Assembly (NCBI GenBank): GCA_017849575.1
Contig: JAFIGV010000014.1
Location: 62,001-126,000 of the forward strand
DNA length: 64,000 nt
Source of the DNA: Flavipsychrobacter sp.
GTDB taxonomy: Bacteria > Bacteroidota > Bacteroidia > Chitinophagales > Chitinophagaceae
Direction of reading: 5' to 3'
The notes beneath the pieces were generated by a model that had not been told where the DNA came from, made no database searches, and saw only the letters and a program-made list of their open reading frames with translations. The translations under genes and the position numbers were made by a program. Of the stretch, positions 53,309 to 62,300 are shown piece by piece (positions within the stretch are counted from its first letter, which is position 1; each line of letters starts with the position of its first letter).

Positions 53309-53630
53309 CCAAAGAGATGTGATTATGTATTCACATCCGTTTCATGACCCCAATGAAGACCATCCTTTCATTGTTCTGTCATCTAGCATTGCTAACGACA
53401 AGGAAAATACGTTTGTTGGCGTGATGATTACCACGTCAGATCACTACAAAGACGAATTTTCATTTCCTGTAAGTAGCGCAATGTTTGAAAAGCCACTTAG
53501 GAAGGAACCTTGTCATGTAAGAATGCACTTAATTACAACTGGATTAGACGAGTGTAAAGGAGCGACGGTCAATAGGATGAAAAAGCAATATTTTGACCAA
53601 CTTATGAGGAGTATCGATTGCCAGTACTGA
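53298..53630 (+). CDS. PemK/MazF-like toxin-family protein
   Basis: A 110-residue protein with the PemK/MazF pattern: an N-terminal SQRDVIMYSHPFHDPNEDHP strand and loop, IVLSSS, VGVMITTS, HVRMHLITTGLDE and a helical end. MazF-like toxins cleave mRNA; here the usual Arg and Thr residues of the active site are only loosely matched, so activity is uncertain. It lies in AT-rich DNA just inside a dif site and overlaps an unfamiliar partner gene. Confidence 0.68.
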   Translation: MPISQRDVIMYSHPFHDPNEDHPFIVLSSSIANDKENTFVGVMITTSDHYKDEFSFPVSSAMFEKPLRKEPCHVRMHLITTGLDECKGATVNRMKKQYFDQLMRSIDCQY

Positions 53631-53788
53631 AATTCCTGAAAGAATAAATGCCGAATTGATATACCAATCCGTCTTGTCAATTTGTTCCTTGCCAAGTTGT
53701 TGTACTAGTGAATTTCAAACACGCCAGCTTTTAGTACAGTTTACCAATCACCACAATGCCTAATAGCCTTGGCTGCCCTGAACCTCCC

Positions 53789-53828
53789 CCGTGCGGTGGC
53801 GAGTTCTATAATTTACATTATGTTAAGT
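53789..53828 (+). other. dif: dif-like XerC/XerD site
   Basis: A 28-base site at 53801-53828: left arm GAGTTCTATAA, six-base centre TTTACA, right arm TTATGTTAAGT. The right arm matches 10 of 11 bases of the E. coli XerD arm TTATGTTAAAT; the left arm shares the ATAA end. A CCGTGCGGTGG block lies at 53789-53799. Either the chromosome-dimer resolution site or a mobile-element copy. The rest of 53631-53940 holds nothing else recognisable. Confidence 0.65.
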
Positions 53829-53940
53829 AAAAGCAGGTCGAAGTCGTTAGTACCTGATTCAACTGAAGAAAACATCCGTGTGTTCCCCACTTTCGGTCAA
53901 AACAAGCGTCCGATCCGCTTTTTTAAAAACCAATCGAATA

Positions 53941-54228
53941 TCAGTAAAACCCGGGATGATTTCTCTTCACAAATTGTTCTACATACTTGCGACAGGTGTT
54001 CCATATCTCTGTCTTCAGATCGTCGCTAATAGATTTATATCCGCCAATAAACTGCTCGGCCTGCTCGTTAAGTTGCCTCCCCAAATCGTCAAGGTGATTG
54101 TAGTACACATGGTCGGTTCCGGATTCGGAACGTACGGCTTTGCGGACAAATACTTCTGCAGAATGTTCATCAACCAGCCGCTTGGCAATACAGCGAAAAC
54201 GCTCCAGCATGTTTTGATTCCCCCTCAT
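53941..54228 (-). CDS. 95-aa hypothetical protein
   Basis: A 95-residue soluble helical protein with charged, evenly coding composition (KRLVDEHSAEVFVRKAV, LKTEIWNTCRKYVEQFV). No family is recognised. ATG at 54228 or at 54210 could be the start. It lies alone between the dif site and the ABC-F gene, transcribed in the same direction as the latter but after its terminator. Confidence 0.5.
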   Translation of the reverse strand: MRGNQNMLERFRCIAKRLVDEHSAEVFVRKAVRSESGTDHVYYNHLDDLGRQLNEQAEQFIGGYKSISDDLKTEIWNTCRKYVEQFVKRNHPGFY

Positions 54229-54327
54229 GGCACAGAACTTTAGAAAGTGTGGAAATATTTATGGCCCGATTATTTCCAAAAAAATCCTGCCGGGAACTGC
54301 AGCTTCTTGCAGCATTTGAATCTGAAA

Positions 54328-54356
54328 TAAAAAACGCCCCCGATATCAGGAGCGCT
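54328..54356 (-). terminator. intrinsic terminator of the ABC-F gene
   Basis: On the minus strand CGCTCC and GGGGCG form a 6-bp stem (one G-T pair) followed by a run of T. It lies about 25 bases past the ABC-F stop. Confidence 0.7.
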
Positions 54357-54378
54357 CTTAATGTTTCTTGTATTGATC

Positions 54379-56010
54379 TCAAGCTACTACCTCACCATAT
54401 AGCTCATTCTTTACTGTTTTCACTCTTTCGTCTTTCAGATAGTCATCAAAGCTCATTTCCCGATCTATCAGTCCGCCGGGCGTCAGTTCCAACACGCGGT
54501 CAGCCACAGTTTGGGCAAGTTCGTGGTCACGGGTAGTAAACAACATGGTCCCCTTAAAGTCCTTCAACCCATTATTAAGTGCGGTAATGCTTTCCAGGTC
54601 GAGGTGGTTTGTCGGCTCATCAAGCATCAGCACATTGCCTTTCAACATCATCATTCTGCTGATCATACATCTCATTTTCTCTCCCCCACTCAATACCGTA
54701 CATTTTTTTAATGTTTCCTCTCCCGAGAAGAGCATTCTGCCTAAAAAGCCACGTATAAACGTCTCGTCCTTCTCTTCTGAATATTGCCGGAGCCAGTCAA
54801 TCAGATTCTCGTCCTTACCGTCGAAATACTCAGTATTGTCGGCCGGCAGATAGGTTGGCGTAATCGTTACACCCCACCTGAAACTGCCCTCGTACGCCTG
54901 ATCTTCTCCTGCAAGAATTTTATAAAAAGCGGTGGTTGCCAGAGAGTTGTTAGATACTACCGCAATCTTTTGACCACGCTTGATATCAAATGAAATCTGC
55001 TTAAACAGCGGCACTCCATGCAGGCTTTTACCCAGGTCTTTTACCTCCAGGATCTGATCGCCGGCTTCACGCACCTGATTGTTGAATAATATCGCCGGAT
55101 ACTTTCGGTTCGAGGGGCGCATTTCATCCAGCTTAATTTTATCCAGGGCCTTCTTACGACTGGTGGCCTGTTTCGACTTGGATGCATTGGCCGAAAACCG
55201 GGCGATAAATTCTTTCAGCTCCGCTATTTTGTCTTCTGCCTTTCTGTTTTGCTCGGTACGTTGTTTCAGGAGCAACTGGCTCGATTCGTACCAGAAGCTG
55301 TAGTTTCCGGTAAAAATGGTAATCTTTCCGAAGTCTATATCAGCGACATGGGTGCACACCGCATCCAGAAAGTGACGATCGTGCGACACAACCAACACGA
55401 TCTTGTCGTAGTCGGCCAGAAAATCCTCCAACCAGGATATAGTTTGCATATCGAGGTCGTTGGTCGGTTCATCGAGCAGCAATATATCCGGATGACCGAA
55501 AAGAGCCTGCGCCAGGAGCACACGGACTTTCTGATTACCGTCCAGCTCCTTTAGCTGCTTATAATGCAAATCTTCTTTGATGCCAAGGTTACTCAGCAAA
55601 GTGGCGGCATCACTTTCCGCATTCCAACCGTCCATTTCTGCGAAGGTGGCCTCCAGTTCGCCGGCCTTCAAACCGTCTTCTTCCGTAAAATCCTCTTTGG
55701 CATAGATGTCATCTTTTGCCTTCATTACCTCAAAAAGCCGGGAGTTACCACGGATAACGGTCTCCAAAACCGGAATTTCATCAAATTCATAGTGATTCTG
55801 CTTCAACACGCTCATGCGCATGTCCTTAGGAATTTCCACTCTGCCGGTTGTGGGATCAATTTCTCCGGAAATGATCTTGAGAAAGGTCGATTTTCCGGCG
55901 CCGTTCGCCCCGATAATTCCATAGCAATTGCCTTCGGTAAACCGTATGTTTACATCTTCAAATAATATCCTTTTGCCGTACCGAAGCGATAAATTATTAA
56001 CTGATAGCAT
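54379..56010 (-). CDS. ybiT: ABC-F protein, YbiT type, with asymmetric ATP sites
   Basis: A 543-residue ABC-F protein with two NBDs. NBD1 has an intact Walker A GANGAGKST, Walker B ILLLDEPTNDLD and SHDRHF, but its signature is LDGNQ. NBD2 has an intact signature LSGGEKMR and Walker B LMLDEPTNHLD, but its Walker A reads SNNSLATTA without Lys and its H-loop reads TRDHEL. The linker NASKSKQATSRKK matches YbiT. ABC-F proteins act on ribosomes. Start MLSVNNLSLRYG is chosen over a 23-codon upstream extension. A strong -7 box lies upstream. Confidence 0.9.
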   Translation of the reverse strand: MLSVNNLSLRYGKRILFEDVNIRFTEGNCYGIIGANGAGKSTFLKIISGEIDPTTGRVEIPKDMRMSVLKQNHYEFDEIPVLETVIRGNSRLFEVMKAKDDIYAKEDFTEEDGLKAGELEATFAEMDGWNAESDAATLLSNLGIKEDLHYKQLKELDGNQKVRVLLAQALFGHPDILLLDEPTNDLDMQTISWLEDFLADYDKIVLVVSHDRHFLDAVCTHVADIDFGKITIFTGNYSFWYESSQLLLKQRTEQNRKAEDKIAELKEFIARFSANASKSKQATSRKKALDKIKLDEMRPSNRKYPAILFNNQVREAGDQILEVKDLGKSLHGVPLFKQISFDIKRGQKIAVVSNNSLATTAFYKILAGEDQAYEGSFRWGVTITPTYLPADNTEYFDGKDENLIDWLRQYSEEKDETFIRGFLGRMLFSGEETLKKCTVLSGGEKMRCMISRMMMLKGNVLMLDEPTNHLDLESITALNNGLKDFKGTMLFTTRDHELAQTVADRVLELTPGGLIDREMSFDDYLKDERVKTVKNELYGEVVA

Positions 56011-56076
56011 AAATATTTCTGTGATCTGATGCCGCAGCGCACACCTGCCGGCAAATATATATTGATAAAAGAGCGG

Positions 56077-56084
56077 CAAAGGTA
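56077..56084 (-). promoter_or_regulatory. Bacteroidota -7 box for the ABC-F gene
   Basis: Minus-strand TACCTTTG, about 67 bases upstream of the ABC-F ATG, leaving a moderate leader. Confidence 0.5.
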
Positions 56085-56112
56085 AGCCAAATAATATTGC
56101 ACCCTGCCCGTT

Positions 56113-56120
56113 TATGTTTG
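56113..56120 (+). promoter_or_regulatory. Bacteroidota -7 box for the 56157 lipoprotein gene
   Basis: TATGTTTG fits TAnnTTTG, 37 bases before the ATG; no clear -33. Confidence 0.45.
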
Positions 56121-56156
56121 AAAAATGTTATGGTTTCCCAAAAAGACCATTTAATC

Positions 56157-56558
56157 ATGAAAATTCTCAACGGTGTACTTCCTTTGGCGCTACTTCCGCT
56201 TGCCGGTTGCCATACTTGTTCCTGCGGACCTTCTGCAGCAATGCCCAGGGATACAATCTTGCTGAAAAGCGCAGAATCGCTGAAAGGGAAGCTGCGCGCC
56301 ACCAACCATGCCCGTATTTCTTATTATTTTGATCATTATGTAAAAATGGATGGACAGGATTATCTTGCAATTATTATCTGCGGGACGCATCTTTGTGAAC
56401 AAGCTTTGCTGCATGTGTCGGAACCTGAGCAATACCCAATACGTGCACTCAAACATGGTGGTGGCTGGCGCGGTGCGGAACTTCGCAATCTGCGTTATCA
56501 GTGGGATGCCGCTTCATGCAGATTTGAATTTATTTCTGTGGAGAAAATAATAGACTGA
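56157..56558 (+). CDS. small lipoprotein, 133 aa
   Basis: A lipoprotein signal MKILNGVLPLALLPLAGC with Cys18 followed by HTCSCG, so extra cysteines sit next to the lipid anchor. The mature 115 residues are beta-rich (YLAIIICGTHLCEQALLHV) and unrecognised. ATG at 56157 is chosen because the lipobox begins there. It precedes the acetyltransferase gene by seven bases and is likely co-transcribed. Confidence 0.68.
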   Translation: MKILNGVLPLALLPLAGCHTCSCGPSAAMPRDTILLKSAESLKGKLRATNHARISYYFDHYVKMDGQDYLAIIICGTHLCEQALLHVSEPEQYPIRALKHGGGWRGAELRNLRYQWDAASCRFEFISVEKIID

Positions 56559-56565
56559 GCTATTC

Positions 56566-57087
56566 ATGATACGCGTTATTACCCGGGGCGATATTGAACC
56601 CTTTCATTTTCTGATCAACAAAAACAGGCAGCGCATTAATACCTATTTCCCTATGACGGTTTTTCATACCAATGCGATGAATAATACCCGGCATTTTGTT
56701 GAAGATAAGATCCGAGAAGCACGCAATCAGGAGTTTTTGCTGATGATGATTCACGATGAAAGGGGCATCCTGATCGGGATGGCTCAGATCAAAAACTTTG
56801 ACCGATTTGTGAAGAAATGCGAGGTGAGCTACTTTATTGATCGGGAATTTGAAGGCAAGGGCTGGGCAACAAAGGCCATCCGCGAGGTGATCAACTACGT
56901 ATTTTCAAAAATGGACATGCAAAAAATATACTGCCGCATTGATCCTGATAATAAAGCAAGCATCCGCGTTGCTGAGAAATGTGGGTTTCAGCTCGAAGGC
57001 AGACTCCGTAAAGAATTCCGGACCGGAGAAGGGGATATCATCGACATTCTCTACTATGGAATCTTCAAAGAACGATATAGTCTATGA
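56566..57087 (+). CDS. RimJ/RimL-type GNAT N-acetyltransferase
   Basis: A 173-residue GNAT. The acetyl-CoA segment VSYFIDREFEGKGWATKAI with the R/QxxGxG/A variant, and the closing IRVAEKCGFQLEGRLR, are typical of RimJ/RimL proteins, which acetylate ribosomal-protein N-termini or small molecules. The acceptor is unknown. Confidence 0.88.
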   Translation: MIRVITRGDIEPFHFLINKNRQRINTYFPMTVFHTNAMNNTRHFVEDKIREARNQEFLLMMIHDERGILIGMAQIKNFDRFVKKCEVSYFIDREFEGKGWATKAIREVINYVFSKMDMQKIYCRIDPDNKASIRVAEKCGFQLEGRLRKEFRTGEGDIIDILYYGIFKERYSL

Positions 57088-57089
57088 CG

Positions 57090-58034
57090 TTATTTGATTG
57101 ATTTTATGAAGGTTATAATAGGTTTCATTAAGCTTTGATGAAGGGGTAGATTTGGGTCGTTATAACTGCTTACCTGTGCCTGCTTATCGCGACTGGGGAA
57201 GAACTTCAGGATGTGATTCATACTGTCTATGATCTTTAATTCGGCAGCCGGATAGGCAGATTTCAGCGCTTCGGCATCTTTTACGGCTACCTGTATATCT
57301 GTACTGCCCTGAAGGATCAACACGGGTATTGACAGTTTTTTGATCTCTGCCGAGGGATCATATTTCATCCAACTCATGAGAAAAGGTTGCACTGCAGGAT
57401 TGAACAAGGCGTACAGGACCGTGGGAACACCGGAGAGTGTGTCGCCCCCCTGCAGCGTATCAAGACGGGGATATACCAGATCTTTGATTTGCTGTGGTTG
57501 TTCGTTAAGTTGCTCTTTTATAATATCATGGATTGGCCTACCTGCACCGGCAATGGAGATAAAACCATCTACTTTGATACGGGTTGCGGTAAGCAGGGCT
57601 ACCAGGGAGCCTTCACTATGACCTGCTACTATATATTTTGAAAATAACTTTTCTTTCTTTAGCCATTCCATCCAGCCTTCTGCATCCTGAACAAAGGTTT
57701 CGAAGGTTAGGGTCCGGGCGTCCAGATTTTCGATCTTGCTGGCGCCTACCCCGCGTTTGTCGTATCGAAGGGACGCAACACCTTCTTTTTCCAGCGAGTC
57801 TGCCAGCATCTGGAGGCTGTTGTTTTGCATTTTCTGTTGGTTCCCATTTCCATCCGTCGGTCCGGAGCCTGAAATGATTAGTACCACGGGTGGGTGCTTT
57901 TGTCCATCGGGTATGCGGAGGCTTCCATGAAGGCTACCGCTTGCTGTCTCCAGCACCACTTCTTTTTCCGCTGAAAAGCAAACGGTTGGAGCAAAAATAA
58001 AGGAGAGTACGGCAAAAAATCTAAATATGTGCAT
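57090..58034 (-). CDS. secreted alpha/beta hydrolase
   Basis: A 314-residue protein: signal peptide (about 1-22, ending CFSA), oxyanion segment ISGSGPTDGNG, nucleophile elbow GHSEGS, acid after VLILQGSTDIQV and catalytic His in DSMNHILK. It resembles serine aminopeptidase or esterase-type alpha/beta hydrolases of Bacteroidota. Substrate unknown. It lies convergent to the GNAT gene and downstream of the DksA terminator. Confidence 0.85.
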   Translation of the reverse strand: MHIFRFFAVLSFIFAPTVCFSAEKEVVLETASGSLHGSLRIPDGQKHPPVVLIISGSGPTDGNGNQQKMQNNSLQMLADSLEKEGVASLRYDKRGVGASKIENLDARTLTFETFVQDAEGWMEWLKKEKLFSKYIVAGHSEGSLVALLTATRIKVDGFISIAGAGRPIHDIIKEQLNEQPQQIKDLVYPRLDTLQGGDTLSGVPTVLYALFNPAVQPFLMSWMKYDPSAEIKKLSIPVLILQGSTDIQVAVKDAEALKSAYPAAELKIIDSMNHILKFFPSRDKQAQVSSYNDPNLPLHQSLMKPIITFIKSIK

Positions 58035-58087
58035 GGAGTCTGCTGGTGTTTAGAATGCTGAAATGAATGGGCATGACAAGCTACGAA

Positions 58088-58116
58088 AAAAGCCGCTTCC
58101 AGAAGAAACGGCTTTT
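58088..58116. terminator. terminator of the ileS-dksA operon
   Basis: A perfect 8-bp stem AAAAGCCG/CGGCTTTT with an inner CTTC/GAAG pairing and T-rich tail on the minus strand, 25 bases after the DksA-like stop. Confidence 0.82.
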
Positions 58117-58140
58117 AACTATATGCAGAAAAGCATCTAT

Positions 58141-59361
58141 TTATTTTGTCATCGTTTTCTTTGCCTCGATGCTCAGTGTAGCGTGAGGTACGGCGCGAAG
58201 TCGTGCTTTGTCAATAAGCTTACCGGTAACGCGGCAAATACCATAAGTTTTGTTTTCAATCCGCATCAAAGCTTTTTCGAGGTGGTTGATAAACTGAATC
58301 TGACGGCTGGCAAGTTGCGCAAGCTGCTCGCGTTCCATAGCTCCGCTTCCATCTTCCATGTTCATGTAGCGGTTTTCGGTGTCTTCGGTTCCCGCCTCAT
58401 CCTTGTGGGTAATGAGTCCCTGCAGGTATGCAAGCTCTTTCTTGGCGGCATCCATGCGGCTGTTGATCAAATCTTTGAACTCATTGAGTTCTTCATCACT
58501 ATATCTGTACACTGGTCCTTGGTTTTCTGTTGGTTGGTCTAAAATTGAACGTGTAAAATCTGGTTGGTAGTTAATCATGGTTTTCGATTCATCTGCCTGT
58601 TTCGACTTGTTTTCGAGGCGGCGATGGGCGATGATCACGTTTTGCTTTTTCTCTTCGCGGATGGCGCTGCGCGTAATGGCGGGGCGTGCTGCCGGGCTCG
58701 GCACTGCTGCCGGCGCCGGTTTGGCATTTGCCTTTGTAGTAGGTGCCACAATCACTTTATGCGCTTTTGTACCCTTTTTGCCAGACTTACCTTCTGCCCT
58801 GGCAGCGGGCTTAGCGGTTGCAACCGCAGGTTTTGTCGCTGCCGGTGCTGGCTTTGCCACAGCCTTTTTAGCTGCAGGTACTGGTGCCGGAGGCGTTTTC
58901 TTAGCGGGCGCTGCCACTTTTTTAGCGGGCGCCGATGGTTTTACCGCGGTTTTCTTACTTACTACCGACTTTGCCGGAGCTGCTGCCTTCTTAGCTGGAG
59001 CAGCTTTTTTGGCAGGAGCCGGTTTCGCTGAAACGGTCTTACTTGTCTTTTTATTCACAGTCTTACTAGTTTTTGCCTGAACTTTTTTCAGCACAGCCAC
59101 CTTTTTTGCCACCGTTTTCACGGGCTTAGCCTTTGCCACTTTGACAACTTTCTTTGCTGGCGCAGCCTTTTTTGCCGGCTTCACACTCGCTTTTTTAACG
59201 GGTGCAGCCTTCTTTGCTGGTTTTGCTGCCGCTTTTATATTGCCTTTTTTTGCTACGGGCTTCGCTGCAGCAGCTTTCTTAGCCGGAGCAGCCTTTTTCG
59301 CTGCAGTCGAAGCCTTTGTGCTTTTTGTAGCTTTTACAGCCGGTTTCTTTTTGGTGGCCAT
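58141..59361 (-). CDS. histone-H1-like Lys/Ala/Pro-rich protein fused to a DksA/TraR domain
   Basis: A 406-residue two-part protein. Residues 1 to about 235 are almost wholly Lys, Ala and Pro in AAKKAAPAKK-type repeats, like the C-terminal tail of histone H1 and bacterial Hc1/H1-like proteins. Residues about 285-406 form a DksA/TraR coiled coil (YSDEELNEFKDLI to ALMRIEN) and the end YGICRVTGKLI. The C4 zinc finger keeps only one of four cysteines (ICRVTG then PHATLSIEAK). It follows ileS by four bases. A role in DNA or RNA polymerase binding is inference. Confidence 0.82.
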   Translation of the reverse strand: MATKKKPAVKATKSTKASTAAKKAAPAKKAAAAKPVAKKGNIKAAAKPAKKAAPVKKASVKPAKKAAPAKKVVKVAKAKPVKTVAKKVAVLKKVQAKTSKTVNKKTSKTVSAKPAPAKKAAPAKKAAAPAKSVVSKKTAVKPSAPAKKVAAPAKKTPPAPVPAAKKAVAKPAPAATKPAVATAKPAARAEGKSGKKGTKAHKVIVAPTTKANAKPAPAAVPSPAARPAITRSAIREEKKQNVIIAHRRLENKSKQADESKTMINYQPDFTRSILDQPTENQGPVYRYSDEELNEFKDLINSRMDAAKKELAYLQGLITHKDEAGTEDTENRYMNMEDGSGAMEREQLAQLASRQIQFINHLEKALMRIENKTYGICRVTGKLIDKARLRAVPHATLSIEAKKTMTK

Positions 59362-59365
59362 GGCT

Positions 59366-62300
59366 TTATGCTTTTTTAGAAATTAATACTTTAAGCTTTG
59401 CCTCATTAACCTCTATTTCTTGTCCATTCTGTATGCTCGGCACTATCAGGATGTTATCTGCTAAAATTTCGGCACAAATATAATCGCTGAAATTAATAAT
59501 CGCAGTTTTTAATGGTTCGTACTCTTCTATCTCAACCGCTATCCGGTCCGTCAGTTCCAACCCACTTTCCTTACGTATCTTCTGGATACGGTTTACCAGC
59601 TCCCGCGCATTCCCTTCGTCCTGTAGTTCAGGAGTTAGCGTAATGTCGAGCGCAACGGTCAAATTGTCTTTATTGGCCACCGACCAGCCGGGTATGTCTT
59701 CTGCAATGATCTCTACATCTGCAGCTCCAATCGCAATTTGCTCACCCTCAATAATGAGAATATACTCACCCTCTCGTTCCAGTGTGGCTATTTCATTTTG
59801 GTTTAGGGTTGAAATGGCGGCAGCTACAGTCTTCATTTTTGCACCCATCCGCGCACCCAGTGCTTTGAAGTTGGGCTTTACTTTCTTCTTTATAAAGCCT
59901 TCCGTATCAATAAGGTATTCAAATGCTTTTACATTCACCTCGTTCCGGATCAATTCTTCCACAGCCTTTATCTGCTGCTCCATATGTTTGTCGAGCACGG
60001 GGATCAGAATTTTCTGCAGCGGCTGACGCACTTTGATATTCACCTTCTTACGAATCGAGAGCACCAGAGAGGAAATATCCTGAGCCAGGTGCATTCTTTC
60101 TTCCAGTTCGCTGTCAATCACACCGCTGTCCACCACCGGGAAATCGCAAAGGTGTACCGAAGGGCATTCAATTCGCTTAGTGGCAGAGTTCAGATTTCGG
60201 AACAACCAGTCGGCAAAGAAGGGAGCAATCGGTGCCATGAGTCTTGCCAAAGTTTCGAGGCATTCATACAGGGTTTGGTAGGCGCATATTTTATCATGCT
60301 CGTACTCCCCTTTCCAAAACCGGCGACGGCAAAGGCGCACATACCAGTTGCTCAGTTGCTCATCCAGAAAATACTCCATGGCTCTGCCCGCTTGTGTGGG
60401 CTCATAGTCGTCCATGTAGGCGATCACATCGCGCGTGAGGCTATTGAGAGAAGAAAGTATCCACTGATCTATTTCCGGACGTTGATGAATGGGTATATAA
60501 CGCTCTTTGAAGGCAAAACCATCTACATTGGCGTAAAGTGCAAAAAACTGATAGGTATTGTATAGTGTGCCGAAAAATTTCCGCTGCACCTCTTTAATAC
60601 CCTCAATATCAAACTTCAGGCTATCCCATGGCGAGGCGTTGGTAATAAGGTACCAGCGGGTAGCATCGGCGCCGTAGGTCTCAATGGTAGCAAAAGGATC
60701 TACTACGTTCCCCAGACGCTTGCTCATTTTATTGCCGTTCTTATCCAGCACCAGTCCGTTGGATACCACCGTCTTGTAAGCAACACTGTCAAACAGCATC
60801 ACACCGAGTGCATGCAGGGTATAAAACCAGCCACGGGTCTGATCTACGCCTTCTGCAATAAAGTCGGCAGGGAAGTTATTTTTCAATTGGGTTTTGGGCA
60901 TTGCATCGAAAGGGTAATGCAATTGTGCATAAGGCATAGCTCCGGAGTCGAACCAAACATCAACGAGATCGGGCTCCCGATACATGGCAACTCCGCGACT
61001 GTCGGTAAGGATGATCTGATCTACATAAGGCTTGTGCAGATCCAGCTTTCCTTCCAATCTTTTATACTTATCTACATGAGTGATGCCCAGCTTGTTGGTA
61101 ATATGGGTTATCTTATTCAGGTGTGCCAGGTCGCCCTCCCACTCGTCTATGGCTTCGAGCAACTGGTTCATACCCAGCTTTTTGTTGGCTTTCTTTACTT
61201 CGGTTATCAGCTCGTCCACACTGCCAATACACTTTGTTTCTTTGCCATCCTCACTCACCCAAACAGGCAGGGGTGTTCCCCAAAACCGCGAACGGCTCAG
61301 GTTCCAGTCCACCATATTTTCCAGCCAGTTACCGAAGCGTCCTTCGCCGGTAGCTTTTGGCTTCCAGTTGATGGTTTTGTTTAGCTCCACCATCTTGTCC
61401 TTCAATGCCGTGGTTTTTATAAACCATGCATCGAGCGGATAATAAATGATCGGCTTATCGGTGCGCCAGCAATGCGGATAGTTGTGCTCGTATTTCTCTA
61501 CTTTGAAAGCTTTTCCTTCCAGCTTGAGCTTTACGGCTATATCTACATCTACATCTTTATAATCGGGATCGCTCTTGTAGTTTTTCACATAGCGTCCGGA
61601 AAACTCAGCCATATAATCGTTGAATTTTCCTTCCTTATCCACCATGGTCAGGATGCCGATATTGTGTTTTTTGCCCACTTTAAAGTCGTCGGCACCGAAG
61701 GCAGGAGCCGTATGAACGATACCGGTGCCATCTTCTGTGGTTACAAAATCGCCGGTAATCACCCGCCAGGGATCTCCTCCGGCTATTGTCCTTGTATTTC
61801 CTTCAAAGGCAAGTAATTGTTCATAGCGAATGCCTTCAAGCTCTTGTCCTTTTATAGAGGTGATCACCTTCCAGGGCAGCAACTTGGTGTCGGCAGAATA
61901 GCCATCGAAATCGGCGTTCTCACCCTCTGGCTTAAAGTATTTATTCAGCAAGGCACGCGCCAGCACTACATTTGCAGGCTGATGGGTATAGGGATTAAAA
62001 GTTTTTACGAGTACGTATTCAATACCGGCTCCAACGGTTAATCCGCAGTTGGAAGGCAGGGTCCATGGTGTAGTGGTCCAGGCAAGAAAATGCACATCCA
62101 CCACCCTGTTCCATTCCTTTTCAGCGAGTTCTATCAGTTCAAGTGCGCGGGAGTTTACGCCAGTACCGTCGGCATTCAGCGATTGCAGCATCCTGAACAT
62201 CGCCACGACCGTAGTATCTTTTACATCCTTATAGGTGCCGGGCTGATTGAGCTCATGCGAACTTAAACCCGTTCCCGCTGCAGGACTATAGGGCTGAATG

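Noticed and set aside
53755-53830. 24-codon ORF running through the dif site
   Set aside because: The dif arms explain the sequence, and the peptide has no other support.
58577-59386. Long plus-strand ORFs opposite the H1-DksA gene
   Set aside because: They are antisense shadows of the Lys/Ala/Pro repeats, giving implausible Phe/Ala/Gly-rich proteins.
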